Below, piece after piece: positions 41,214 through 50,760 of a stretch of 64,000 bases of DNA. The stretch's first letter is position 1. Every line of letters starts with the position of its first letter. The stretch comes from Azolla caroliniana. Taxonomy: Eukaryota; Polypodiophyta. The notes beneath the pieces were generated by a model. That model searched no databases. It was not told the DNA's origin and saw only the letters and a program-made list of their open reading frames with translations. Location of the stretch: the NCBI GenBank assembly GCA_043228905.1, contig JBHGNT010000003.1, forward strand, positions 16,616,001 to 16,680,000, in the 5' to 3' direction. Position numbers and translations under genes: made by a program.

Positions 41214-41469
41214 TGTGTGGAATAGCGCTTGGCCAGAACTGAGTCTTAAACTCAATGGAAGAACAAAGTAGAAATGGAGATTAATACACTTACATAGACA
41301 ACAGAGAGGACACATGATGTCTACATGGAAAACCCTAATAGGGAAAAACTACAGGATCCCACACACTCCAACTATGACTATAAGAGAAAGGGATACAATA
41401 GGAGCCTTAGAGGCAATGACCTCGAGCTCTTTGCCTTCACCAACTCGTGGTTACAACAGAAAAACTTTT

Positions 41470-41514
<45 letters not shown>

Positions 41515-41724
41515 CCTCTATACAACAAATAATGACAACAAGTCATTACAAAGTGATCGCCCTAAGTCATATTTATACTTATATAACTCTAGGACTATTT
41601 ACAAATGTGGCCATCACAGGCACACTAGAAACATATTTAGAGATATGTCCTAGATCTGGTTCACACCGGATCCATCCGGTCCGGTTCCTCCGGATCCTAT
41701 ATGGGGAGGACCTCTTTCCCAAAA
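41214..41724 (-). repeat. 3' LTR of element III
   Basis: It aligns with the solo LTR at 55760-56289 from the start ('GGAATAGCGCTTGGCCAGAACTGAG' in pieces) to the end ('GGAGGACCTCTTTCCCAAAA'). It has a pure (TC)n tract at 41472-41510. The polypurine tract lies at 41725-41740 on the minus strand. Confidence 0.8.
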
Positions 41725-41879
41725 AACTCCCCCTTCACTCCGGCATGGGATGTCCCATCATTCCGATTCGTCTCTCACACACGTCCAGCTTGTTGGCTAA
41801 CAACACCTTGGTCAGCATGTCTGACCCGTTCTTCTCCGTATGGATCTACATCAGTACGAACTCTTTATCTTCTAACTTC

Positions 41880-43690
41880 TCCCAAAGCCAATGATATCTC
41901 CTATGGATGTGCTTAGTTCGGGAATGGTAGGTTGCATTCTTTGCGAGGTGGATGGCACTTTGACTATCGTAGTACAACCGGAATTCCTCCTACCGAATCC
42001 CTAGCTCTTTGATGAAGTCCTTCATCCAGATTACCTCTTTACCGGCTTCTATAGCCACTATTACGGGCATGACCATATAATATCCCATGGTGAGAATTTA
42101 CCGTAGTATTCTATACACATGGATAAGTGTGAGGGTTAAACAAGAGTGTAAAGAAGGGGAGGATTACTTTTAATCCTCGGGATTGAGACAACCCATTAGG
42201 CCAAGTGTGAACTTGCTTGGGGCCTTGGGTATCACTATAAATAAGAGGCCTAGCTACCCTCATTTCATCATCTGGTTGACTACGTCAAGACTCTGTCTTG
42301 TGGTGGGTCAACTCTTGTAGCGAGCGCGCCAGCACCAAGTACGACTCGACGCCACGGCGGTGGTGTGGGATGTTGATCGAGGCTCGAGTCCATCTCGATC
42401 CCTTCGCTCGGGGGTGGTCAGGTGGATCGACACCCTTCTTTCTCTCTCTCCTTTCTATCTAGATCTATATTCTATCCTTATCTAATGCTTACATTAGTCC
42501 ATGTCTCTAAAAGACACAATGTACTCCGCTTCCGTTCTCGACAGTGCAATGGACTTCTGCAGCCTCGACTACCACGATACATCTCCCCCTGCATAAGTCA
42601 TGACATATCCGGATGTAGACTGGATGGTATCCGCATCAGCCAGCATATCCTAATCCATGAATCTTTCAAATTGGGGTTATCCAGAGACGAATCAGAGGCA
42701 CGTACTCGAGGTTCCTTTCAAGTACCGGAGTATCCACTCGACCGTGGTCTAGTGTTCTCATCTTGGATTGCTCATGAATCTGACTGACCACTCTAACTGC
42801 ATATTTGATATTTGGTCGGGTACACACCATTGCATAGATCAAACTTCTGATGGCATAAGCATATGATATCTTCATCATCTTTGACTTCTCTTCGTCTTCG
42901 GGCTTTGTTTTCCGGACAACTTGCAATTTGCCAGAACTATCGATCCGACCTGCTTCGCATCCAACATATTGAACCTCTGAAGCACCTTTGTCACGTACTT
43001 TTCCTATGATAGCCACAACTGCTTCTTCGACTGGTCCAGGATTATTTGCATCCTTAGGATCTGTCTCGTCGGACCTAGATCTTTCATTGAGAAGGTCTGG
43101 TTCAAGGCCTTCTTCAGATTTCTGATTTTGGTTTGGTCTGGTCCGACGATTAGCATGTCATCCACATATAGCAATAGTATCAAGAAGTCTCCTCAGGCGA
43201 AATTCTTCACTAACACATAGTGGTCGGCTTGTGTCTTGTGATATCCCTTATCGGTAATGAAGGAGTTGAACATCCGGTACCATTGTCGGGGAGCTTGCTT
43301 CAGTCCATATAAGCTCTTCTTCAACCGACATACCAGTTGTTCCTTCCCTTTCTTGACAAATCCCTCCGGTTGTTGCATGTAGATCTCTTCTTTGATGCCA
43401 CCGTGCAGGAACGTCGTCTTGACGTCTAGCTACTGGACCTCAGGATCCATGCTTGCCGCTATGCTCAACACAATCAGGATGGATGTCATCTTCACTACTG
43501 AGGCAAAGATTTCATCGAAGCCCACTCCTTTCTTCTGCTGGAAGCCCTTCACCACAATCCGGGCCTTATACCTTGGCGGATTTCTGAAGTCTCCCGGTTT
43601 TAGCTTGTACACCCACTTGTTCCGGAGCGCTCTCTTTCCTTTCGGCAACTCCGTCAATTCATATGTGTGGTTCTCATGCAGGGACTCCAT
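41880..43690 (-). pseudogene. Element III reverse transcriptase and RNase H
   Basis: Reading leftward: 'HTYELTELPKGKRALRNKWVY', 'GFQQKKGVGFDEIFASVVKM', 'QPEGFVKKGKEQLVCRLKKS', 'YGLKQAPRQWY', then past a stop the intact catalytic 'LLLYVDDMLIVG' near 43160. The connection 'EVQYVGCEAGRIDSSGK' follows, then the RNase H. RNase H is split: its middle lies at 42526-42660 and its C-terminal part ('KDFIKELGI', 'YDSQSAIHLAKN') at 41890-42060, separated by the foreign block. Stops are frequent. Confidence 0.8.
42067..42525. repeat. LTR-like insertion in element III RNase H
   Basis: The RNase H text of element III is continuous up to about 42060 and again from about 42526, as comparison with element I at 12960-12975 shows. 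The inserted ~450 bp contains 'CACTATAAATAAGAGGCC' (42231-42248), a good TATA box, then GC-rich sequence and a pyrimidine-rich end. It resembles a solo LTR. The ends are not settled: TGACCAT near 42071 and GCTTACA near 42492 are possible termini. No target duplication was found. Confidence 0.5.
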
Positions 43691-45235
43691 CTCATCCTAC
43701 ATGGCACTTAACCACTAATGGTTGTGGGTGTCTTTCCTAACTTCCTCGAAGCTTTCCCGCTCCCCCTCGTCGGTCATTAAGACATGCTCTGCATCCGAAA
43801 ATATCCAGGGGCCCTTGATATATCTCTGAGAGGATATATCTATCCTTGATTTTTTATCACTGGTTCCTCCATTTGTTCTTCATCTGAATCTGATCCGGGG
43901 TCTTGTCTAGTTCCGGTGTCCGATTCTTCTTCTTCGATTGGGTTGTTTCTTTTCCGAATCCGTCCAGTTCTTCGAGTGCCATCCTACTTCCGGCCGGATG
44001 AGTCCTTGTATCTTCTGATCAATCTCTGTCGGACGACCTAGAGTCCGTTATCTTCTTCTCCGATTCCCAGTCGATAATGTTCTTGTCTTCCGTGAAGACT
44101 ATGTCTCGACTCCGAAACACCTTCTTGTTGACCAGGTCCCACACTCGGTACTCAAACTCATCATCGCCATATCCAAAGAATATGCATGGCCGTAACTTCA
44201 GATCCAATTTCACTCTCTTTTTCTTTGCAACATGCATGTAGGCAAGACAATCGAACACCTTCAGATGTCGGTAAGATACGTCTTTACCAGTCCATACTCT
44301 CTGTGGTGTGTCTCCGTCCAAGGGCGCTGAGGGTGATCCATTTATCACATATGTCGTTGTAATCAGCGCCTCAGCCCAACATGTATTGGATAAGTTGGCA
44401 TGTGCTAGCATACTCCGGACTCTCTCCATTAGTCCGGTTCATCCTTTCGGCCAATCCGTTCAGTTTCGGTGTCTTCGGCATTGTGAATTCGAGCCGGATC
44501 CCCTTCGATCGGCAGTACTCTTCGAACTACCCTTGGTATTCTCCTATGTTGTCTACTCGAACCGCCTTCAGCTTCCGGTCGGTTTCCCTTTCCACTCTCG
44601 CGTGGAATTCCTTGAAGACGTATAGTACCTAATCCTTCGTCTTCAGCGGTGAGATCCATAACTTCTGACTATGGTCATCTATGAACGTTACGAAGTACTG
44701 CGATCCGGCATGTGACTTCGTGTCCACTTGGCATACATCGGTATGCACAAGCTCTAGCAGCGCATTCCGTTTCGTCGGTGGTCTCGACCAGAAAGAGGTT
44801 CGGTTTTGCTTGTCGGCCAAGCAATCAATGCACTTCTTAAGTTGTACGTCCTTCACCTCCTGAATGAGGTTATTTTCGACAAGTCTTCTCATCCCTTTCT
44901 GGATCATGTGACACGACGTCTTGTGCCACAGTTCACCGGCATGTTCGGATGCCATATTCACTTCCTCTCGGCAAATCCGGGGATGCATCGGGTACAATGT
45001 GTGTTGATCTTCCGGGCTCGAGTCACGATCAGGCTCCCTTTGGAGAACTTCATGACTCCGTTCCGGATGCTACCCATGTAGCCTTCATCATCTAGCTGAC
45101 CGGCTGATATCAGGTTCAACAGAACCTTCGAAACATGTCGTACGTCCTTCAACAACAACTTGCACCCGGTTGATGTCATCAACCACACGTCTCTTATGCC
45201 GATAATTCCGCATGCACCTTCATTTCCCATCTGGA
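43691..45235 (-). pseudogene. Element III protease remnant, pre-integrase and integrase
   Basis: From the right: 'MGNEGACGIIGIRDVWLMTS' and 'LLLKDVRHVSKVLLNLIS' (protease to pre-integrase), 'GELWHKTSCHMIQKGMRRLV', 'KKCIDCLADKQNRTSFWSRP', 'LELVHTDVCQVDTKSHAGSQ', 'YFVTFIDDHSQKLW', then after frame changes 'MERVRSMLAHANLSNTCWAE' and 'SAPLDGDTPQRVWTGK', 'YRVWDLVNKKVFRSRDIVF'. The first integrase Asp is seen; the RADNGGE region reads 'RVDNIGEYQ' in another frame. Stops break it near 44629, 44530 and 44430. Confidence 0.82.
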
Positions 45236-45441
45236 CAGAACATTCTGTCAGTCCTTTTGAGGACTTATATAAAAGTGCTCACAGAGCACATTGTATGTAC
45301 AAAGTTTTACAGAGCTTTTGAAATTGAGGTTATTGTTTTGCTCTCTCTTTGTCTCTCTCTCACCTACTCTATGTATTCCACACTTTGTGTTTTCTGTTGC
45401 TATCCAGCTAAGCCGGTTGAGATGTGTTTAGCTTCCGCATA
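45236..45441 (+). repeat. B-family LTR fragment
   Basis: The sequence 'GTCAGTCCTTTTGAGGACTT', 'TATAAAAGTGCTCACAGAGC' and 'TTTCTGTTGCTATCC' matches the B1 LTRs at 11561-11770 and 38935-39125. Both ends are truncated. Confidence 0.75.
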
Positions 45442-45780
45442 TTTATCTTCACAAGTTTACCCTTATCCTTATATAGTGATGGGAGAGGCTAAGTATATCT
45501 TACCACATAGCAATCTATGTTTTTTTCTTTCCTAACTATGGATTTGATGCTTTTTTCTAACTATACTACTCATGCACACTAGTCATGCATGAGTAAGTTT
45601 GTGAGGATAAGGTCTTAAACATACTAAATCTATGATTATACCGTTCATGATAAGTTAGTATAATAGTAAGGCTTCGAATTATTAACATGGAGGTACAAGG
45701 TTTGAATCTTGCCCTATGGATGTAACAATGTTTTAACATTTTTCTCCTTTTTCATCATACTTATTTAATCTGATATTTCA
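45442..45780. other. Non-coding AT-rich stretch with a tRNA-like segment
   Basis: I see no gene. At 45656-45728 the text 'TAGTATAATAGTAAGGC' followed by 'AAGGTTTGAATCTTGCC' has the spacing of A and B boxes. It resembles the ends of the N1-type LTRs (18847-18870, 33016-33082), so it is likely a repeat fragment and not a tRNA gene. Confidence 0.4.
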
Positions 45781-47100
45781 TACGATTTCACGTAGTGTAT
45801 GAAGTAAACCGCGACCAGTTTCACCTTTTACTCCATGGTCTTATACTTCGTGCAGACCATCACATCTTCTTTTTGGAGCACATTCGGCCCCATTTCCGCA
45901 TTGATCTTGTATGCTTCAACTGATTCCACCAGAACTATCCAGATTCCTTGCTCATTTGTACCCTCCATCTCTTCGAGCTTTTGTAGCATGCTCCCAAATA
46001 ACACTTCCTCAACTACCCCCATCATTTCTTCATTTTCTTTTATGATTGATGCAAACTTTAGCTCATCCTGTATCTTCTGGAGTTCTTTCTTCACAGAATG
46101 TGAGACCTCATCTTGCAAGAAGAAATTTTGGTCAATCTCCACATCTCCGATCTTCACCGTCACATCCGATCAAACCGCAAATAGATCTTTTGAGGCTTTT
46201 GTGGCTACCCGGATTTTCCATCCATGACTCGTGTTTATAGGCCACTTCCCCTTCCAGTAGAATTCCTTGTACATCACATTGATCTCTGATTTGTGGTCAA
46301 TCATTGCAACTATAGGCTCTTTGAGGCTTCCAATCCTGACCAAAGTCTTTGTAGTTGCTTGTGCCTAGTGTGGCTTTATGTAGTGGGTGATCGGAATTTC
46401 ATCCTTCGCTTCCGTGTTGTTCATTAGAATGGTACTCGCATTTACCCTTCGAGCATTTGACTCTTCCGTAGCTTTGCGATTCCGAGAAATTCTCAGAGGG
46501 AAAAGTCCACCTGACTATCAACGATTCTCTCCTCGAACACCTTCTTTATGTCCATCCATTGCTCAATGTCCGAGGCGAGTTTGAATGTAGGAATTGTCTT
46601 CCCTTTCCCTTCTCTCCAAAGTTCTAGTGTTCCGGATTCCTTGATGGTCCAGCCGCATTAGCCGTGCATCGTTGCTTCTCATCTACATACACCTCATGTA
46701 GTTAACATAAGGCATATACACTATTGTTATCTATGGGGCACTCCCATCCCGTAACTTCCCGAAGTTCATCTGTGGTGCTCTGGATTTCATTAGAGTTAGT
46801 TTTCTCCAAGATTTCTAGCACTTTTGGCCAGAAGGTTGCATTTGCTTCGTATGAGCCACCTACCTGTATTCGCGTGTTTGCCGCATATATGCTTCTCACT
46901 GTCATCTCCTCCTCTAACACCTTCTTCATACCACCTTTTTGGAAGTTCAGTTGGAGTGGCTTTCGGGAATCCATAGAATGGATTTGGTTACCTTCATAGT
47001 AGATGAGATCCTGCCGTAACGCCTCGTGTTCATCACAATCCTTGCGGTCATGTTCGGTGCTATCACACCATATACATCAATGGTCCATATACTTAGAACT
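45781..47100 (-). pseudogene. Gypsy element G4 gag knuckle and protease
   Basis: Reading leftward from 47100: a complete zinc knuckle CIWCDSTEHDRKDC near 47040-47082, then 'LQLNFQKGGMKKVLEEE' and 'GGSYEANATFWPKVLEILEK'. Near 46290-46340 an aspartyl protease follows with 'KEPIVAMIDHKSEINVM', 'WKGKWPINTSHGWKIRVATK', and after a stop 'VTVKIGDVEIDQNFFLQDE'. It ends 'VCTKYKTME' then 'KVKLVAV'. The active site reads DHKSE where D-[S/T/H]-G-S-E is expected, so the glycine is lost. This protease type (IDHGSEIN class) differs from that of G2, so G4 is another gypsy lineage. No LTR or reverse transcriptase remains. Confidence 0.7.
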
Positions 47101-47109
47101 CACAACCCG

Positions 47110-47671
47110 GTGTCGTGAAGAAAACTGGCCATGGGAGGAATCGGGAGTCCAAATGCGTGAACCAATGCTACACGGATCAACATTTAATTGATTAACTTTG
47201 TACATAGTTAGGGATAGGTCGGTGTGATGTAGGCGGATTAAATTGAATAGGTTAGCAAATCAATGCGTATCTCTGTCCGAAGGGACAAAGAATAAAGATG
47301 ATGTAACTGGATGTGACAACTCTCCCTCGCCCGCCTATAAAAGGTGCGAGAGAAAGACTAAAAGGTATCGCGTTTTGGGGAGGAGGAAGTGTTGTCGGAC
47401 TGGGAAACGAGCACCGACCTCTATTTTTCTTGTATCAATCCATGTTGTAGTCTCTATTTGGTGGTAATCGATTCTTCCTAAGTGTAATCTCTGTCTATCT
47501 TTGGTGTGTTGTCGAGTCCCTGTCTGAACTGGCAAGTGTTGTGCTTGCCGGTACCTGGCGTCCACCGTTCTTTCTCTTTCCTTCCTCTTTTTCCTTCTAT
47601 CTTCGCACACTCCTCGGTCCAGGTCCCCCGTGGTCCCGCCTTAGTTTCCTACCCGCACGCGCGACAACACG
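47110..47671 (+). repeat. Probable 5' LTR of gypsy-like element G3
   Basis: The block ends 'CGCGACAACACGACA' at 47671 and is followed by the primer-site-like TTGGTGAACCCAACG. It contains 'CGCCTATAAAAGGTGCGAG' (47332-47350), a strong TATA box, and a pyrimidine-rich 3' half. The left edge is not defined; it lies somewhere between the G4 knuckle and about 47215. Confidence 0.55.
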
Positions 47672-47680
47672 ACATTAATT

Positions 47681-47994
47681 TGGTGAACCCAACGTAAATC
47701 AAGGTGGCAGAGGAGTTGGAAGATGAGAGGATCCGAACTCGTCGATCCGAACTCGTCGAAGCCATTGCGGTAGCCATCGACCGGCTAGTGAGCACTCGTG
47801 AGGGTACGAGTACCCTCGATAGGGCCATCAAGTCTATTGTCGGCATGATAGGCCAGTTCGGGGGGGAGAACGCAACAAGTTATTTGGAGGCCTATCGAGC
47901 CAAGATGATAATGAGGTACATCCTGGGGGACAGACGACTGTCCGGATTCCCTCGGGTAGTGACACTGGGCATCCACGCGGAGGTGCAAGTATAG
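47681..47994 (+). pseudogene. G3 gag fragment
   Basis: After the primer-site-like TGGTGAACCCAACG (47682-47695), a 96-codon frame begins at 47704: 'RRSELVEAIAVAIDRLVSTR', 'IVGMIGQFGGENATSYLEAY' and 'GFPRVVTLGIHAEVQV'. It is related to the start of the G1 Gag-like protein ('F.GAEVQSFLKVY' and 'FCRVVSQLIFKDVKEL'). It is cut at about 47994, where copia B3 RNase H begins. G1 and G3 therefore share both primer site and Gag, although G1 lacks pol. Confidence 0.65.
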
Positions 47995-49087
47995 CCGAAC
48001 AACTTGTCGGCTACACATATGTCGATTAGGCCAAAAGTGCAGGTGATCGTCGATCAACATTGGATATGCATTCTTCTTAGGGAGTGCAATGGTCTCCTGG
48101 TGCAAAAAGAAGCAGCAGGTAGTGGCACTGTCGAGCATGACACCGAGTATAAAGGAGAGGCAATCACAATGTGAGACGTTGTATGGCTTAAGCGATTATT
48201 GAAGGATCTGCGGATGGAGGTTGTCAATCGGGCAGTGATCTACTGCGACAACCTCAACAATATCCAACTTGCTAAGAACCCCTTCTTCCACATTCAGACA
48301 AAGCACCTTGAAGTGCATTACCACTTCGTGCTCGAGCATGTCCTCTCTCGTGAAGTGGAACTACAATATGTTTCGACTGATCAACAGGTGGCCAATATCT
48401 TCATCAAACCTCTCGGACTTAACAACTTGCGGCAATTCACTGTTATGCTTGGTCTACAACGCCTCAACTTGCCAAACATGAGGAGGAGAGTGATAATCAA
48501 AGGACTCGGAGTCAAGGGGAGATTCATGGGGAAACTCGATGAGACAGTCAAATCGGCTAAGGAAGCCGAATTGGACAAGAGAACGACTCGAAGAAAAATT
48601 CGCTAAGACAAGACTAGCTAACTGTAGGGGGAGCAGTATGAGCGAGCCAGAGCCAGTCGAACACAGGGGGAAAACCGATAAGAAGAAACCCGAGAAGCCT
48701 TGGGCTTAGATAGGCAATAACCGGACTGAAGACGAATTGGAGACAACCGATTCGGTTAACAGTGGAGATGAATCGAAGACAGCTAATTCGGTCGTAAGGA
48801 GTGATTCAGACGAGCTAAATCATATGAAGGCCAATTAGATAAGGTAGCAATTCAAGCCAGCGTCGATACGGAGGAGCCGATGGGTCAAGGGCCGCCAATT
48901 TCGTAGAGGCAAGGAGAAGTCCGTCGAGGACCTTGGAAGTAGACACGCTGACCGAGCAGGTCAAGGACCATGGGACTGGACGGGTCATGGAGCGCGAGCT
49001 AGAAGGCAACCAACCAGCAGAAGCCGAAGAGAAGTACCAACTAGAGTAGAGAAACTAGTAGGACCTTAAGTTGAGCTTGAGGGGGAA
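47995..49087 (+). pseudogene. Copia B3, RNase H and 3' tail
   Basis: The RNase H text starts 'QLVGYTYVD' and runs, with stops and frame changes, to a clean frame at 48199-48606: 'LRMEVVNRAVIYCDNLNNIQ', 'LAKNPFFHIQTKHLEVHYHF', 'REVELQYVSTDQQVANIFIK' and 'PLGLNNLRQF'. This matches element B1 at 24060-24510. The tail 48607-49087 is hydrophilic and stop-rich, and ends at the polypurine tract TTGAGGGGGAA. Everything upstream of RNase H is missing. Confidence 0.82.
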
Positions 49088-49509
49088 TGTTGAGAGACAA
49101 GCTCAACATTAGCTGAATCGGCTAAAGAAGTTGATAACCGAGTTGGCTGAGGAGGATTGGTTGTAGAAGTTGAATACCAGAGCGGCCGAATAAGCCGGTA
49201 GGTCGTTTTGGCCTATACTCCTATTAATAGGAATAGGAATATTTAAATAGGGAGTTCATGTGAAATGCTCTTTATTAGCATTCAAGTACGTGTCAGTACT
49301 TGTGTCAACTTGCCCTTAGGGCTTGTATAAAAAGTGTTCACTAAGCATAGTTGCATGTAGAAAGTGTTATTTTGTTATAGAAGTTTTGGTTGTCTACTCA
49401 ACTCGCTCTCTCTCTCTCTACATTCTCTGTGTATTCCTAATTGTCAGCAGGTGTCCGACAGAGCCGGTTATGTCTGATTGTATTAGCTTCTACACGCTAT
49501 TCTTTTTCA
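49088..49509 (+). repeat. 3' LTR of copia B3
   Basis: It begins TGTTGAGAGACAAGC directly after the polypurine tract and ends TTCTTTTTCA. It shares 'CTTGTATAAAAAGTGTTCAC' and the TC-rich part with other B-family LTRs. The B3 gag and pol are missing on the left, so no pair or target repeat can be tested. Confidence 0.82.
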
Positions 49510-49599
49510 AAACATTAGGCATATCATTGATCATACATGATAATATACGAAAAATAATAATAGTAACATTGATCATACATAATAATAAGAAGAAAAATA

Positions 49600-49790
49600 A
49601 TAATAGTAAGTAGAGATGAGCACCACCATGAGGACTATATCTGGACTGAACTGAACTACTAAATCTGGAAGACTCTTTTTCTTCTTTCTTTCTTTGATGA
49701 AACTATTACTAATTGTTGGTCATCTTTGTTGTTGCTGCTATAGATGTTGCGATGGGCGTCGACAGTCCTAAGATGGAGCTAGAATTTATA
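49600..49790 (-). pseudogene. Fragment of a third lipase copy (3' end)
   Basis: On the minus strand, 49783 to about 49690 reads 'LRTVDAHRNIYSSNNKDDQQ' followed by LVIV. It matches the C-terminus of lipase 2 ('LRTVDARRSLCSSSSSRDDP' then QLVIV) almost residue for residue, but it lacks the stop codon, continuing with serines. The flank further left (49600-49690) also matches the 3' flank of lipase 2 at about 50573-50750 ('GAGCACCACCA.GAGGA' and 'GGAAGACTCTTT'). Only about 30 codons remain; to the right the text becomes unrelated AT-rich sequence. It is a broken tail-end duplicate. Confidence 0.72.
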
Positions 49791-50079
49791 TACTCAAGTA
49801 TCTCTACTTGAACGTAGAATTTATATACTCGTGGATCTCTATTTGGACCTAGGCATTCTGCGCGATAAACACAATTACTATTTTACAAAAGTAGGAAGAA
49901 ACACAAACACTATAGATCTACTTTACATTCAAACATATAACACAATTACTATTTTACAAAATTAGGAAGAAACACAAGACCATATATCTACTTTTTTTAC
50001 ATTCAAACACTGTAGCTTGGGTTCAAAGTTCAAACCACAATTTTACTCACATCTCTATTAGTCCATACATATCCTCTGC

Positions 50080-50212
50080 TAGCACTACATCTTGGGTTCA
50101 AACCCTAGTTTTCTCACATCTCTATTACTCCATACATATGCTCTAAACTTTAAGAGATGCCACAATGGAATGTGGTTTAACCAATCTATCTATCTCTCTC
50201 TCTCTCTCTCTT
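50080..50212 (+). repeat. tRNA-like SINE copy 3 (partial)
   Basis: The sequence 'CTTGGGTTCAAACCCTAGTTTTCTCAC' (in pieces around 50091-50117), then 'ATGCCACAATGGAATGTGG', ends in a (TC)n tract at about 50193-50211. This is the same body and tail as copies 1 and 2 but with the A-box end missing. A further partial B-box region lies at about 50000-50050. Confidence 0.5.
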
Positions 50213-50221
50213 ATTTTATTG

Positions 50222-50408
50222 TAATTAGCTTACCCTAGTGGTAAATCATTATACACTACTAGCACTAGATCTTGGGTTCGAAACCCAATTTTCTCACCTC
50301 TCTATTACATACTCCATAGATAACTCTTATTTCACTAGATGCCACTGTGGAATGTAGGAGTTGAACCCATGACCTCCTCTATCTCCATGGGGCAACCTTA
50401 TCTATATG

Positions 50409-50438
<30 letters not shown>
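50222..50438 (+). repeat. tRNA-like SINE copy 2 with (TC)n tail
   Basis: It has an A-box-like 'TAGCTTACCCTAGTGG' (50226-50241), a perfect B box GGTTCGAAACC (50275-50285), the shared body 'CCAATTTTCTCACCTCTCTATT', and a (TC)n tract at about 50408-50438 followed by (TG)n. It is about 3 bp longer in layout than copy 1 at 8455-8669 and has the better B box. Confidence 0.6.
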
Positions 50439-50439
<1 letters not shown>

Positions 50440-50463
50440 ATGTGTGTGTGTGTGTGTGTGTTT

Positions 50464-50646
50464 CTCTCTCTTTTGTGATCACAAAAATAATAGTAAGTAC
50501 TTACTATTGCTAACTAGAGAAGAGCACTCTCTCTTTTGTGATCACAAAAATAATAGTAAGTACTTACTATTGCTAACTAGAGAAGAGCACCACCAGGAGG
50601 AATAATAGAGTAACTAGAGAAGAGCGCCACCAGGAGGAATAATAGA
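50464..50646 (+). repeat. Tandem duplications downstream of lipase 2
   Basis: A 63-bp unit starting CTCTCTCTTTTGTGATCAC is present twice in perfect tandem (50464-50526 and 50527-50589). It overlaps a second, shorter tandem (about 37 bp, 'AACTAGAGAAGAG' to 'GAATAATAGAGT') at about 50573-50646. No coding meaning. Confidence 0.85.
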
Positions 50647-50760
50647 GTCACCACCAAGAGGAATAATGGAGTAAGTAGTAGGTGTGAGAGAAAGGCTATA
50701 GAAATGGAAGAGCTACTTACTATATGGAAGACTCTTTGTTTTTTTTATTATTACCATTAA

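Larger units (their letters stand above)
41214..45235 (-). mobile_element. Truncated copia element III
   Basis: A left-facing relative of I and II has its 3' LTR at 41214-41724 and pol up to the middle of the protease region at 45235. The gag and the 5' LTR are absent. The right end joins a fragment of a B-family LTR, so no target duplication can be tested. A foreign block sits in its RNase H (about 42067-42525). The frames are broken in many places, more than in I. Confidence 0.82.

Noticed and set aside
50222-50438. A functional tRNA gene at the A/B-box pair
   Set aside because: The boxes are present, but I could not draw acceptor or anticodon stems, and related copies with (TC)n tails exist. 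A SINE-like repeat fits better.
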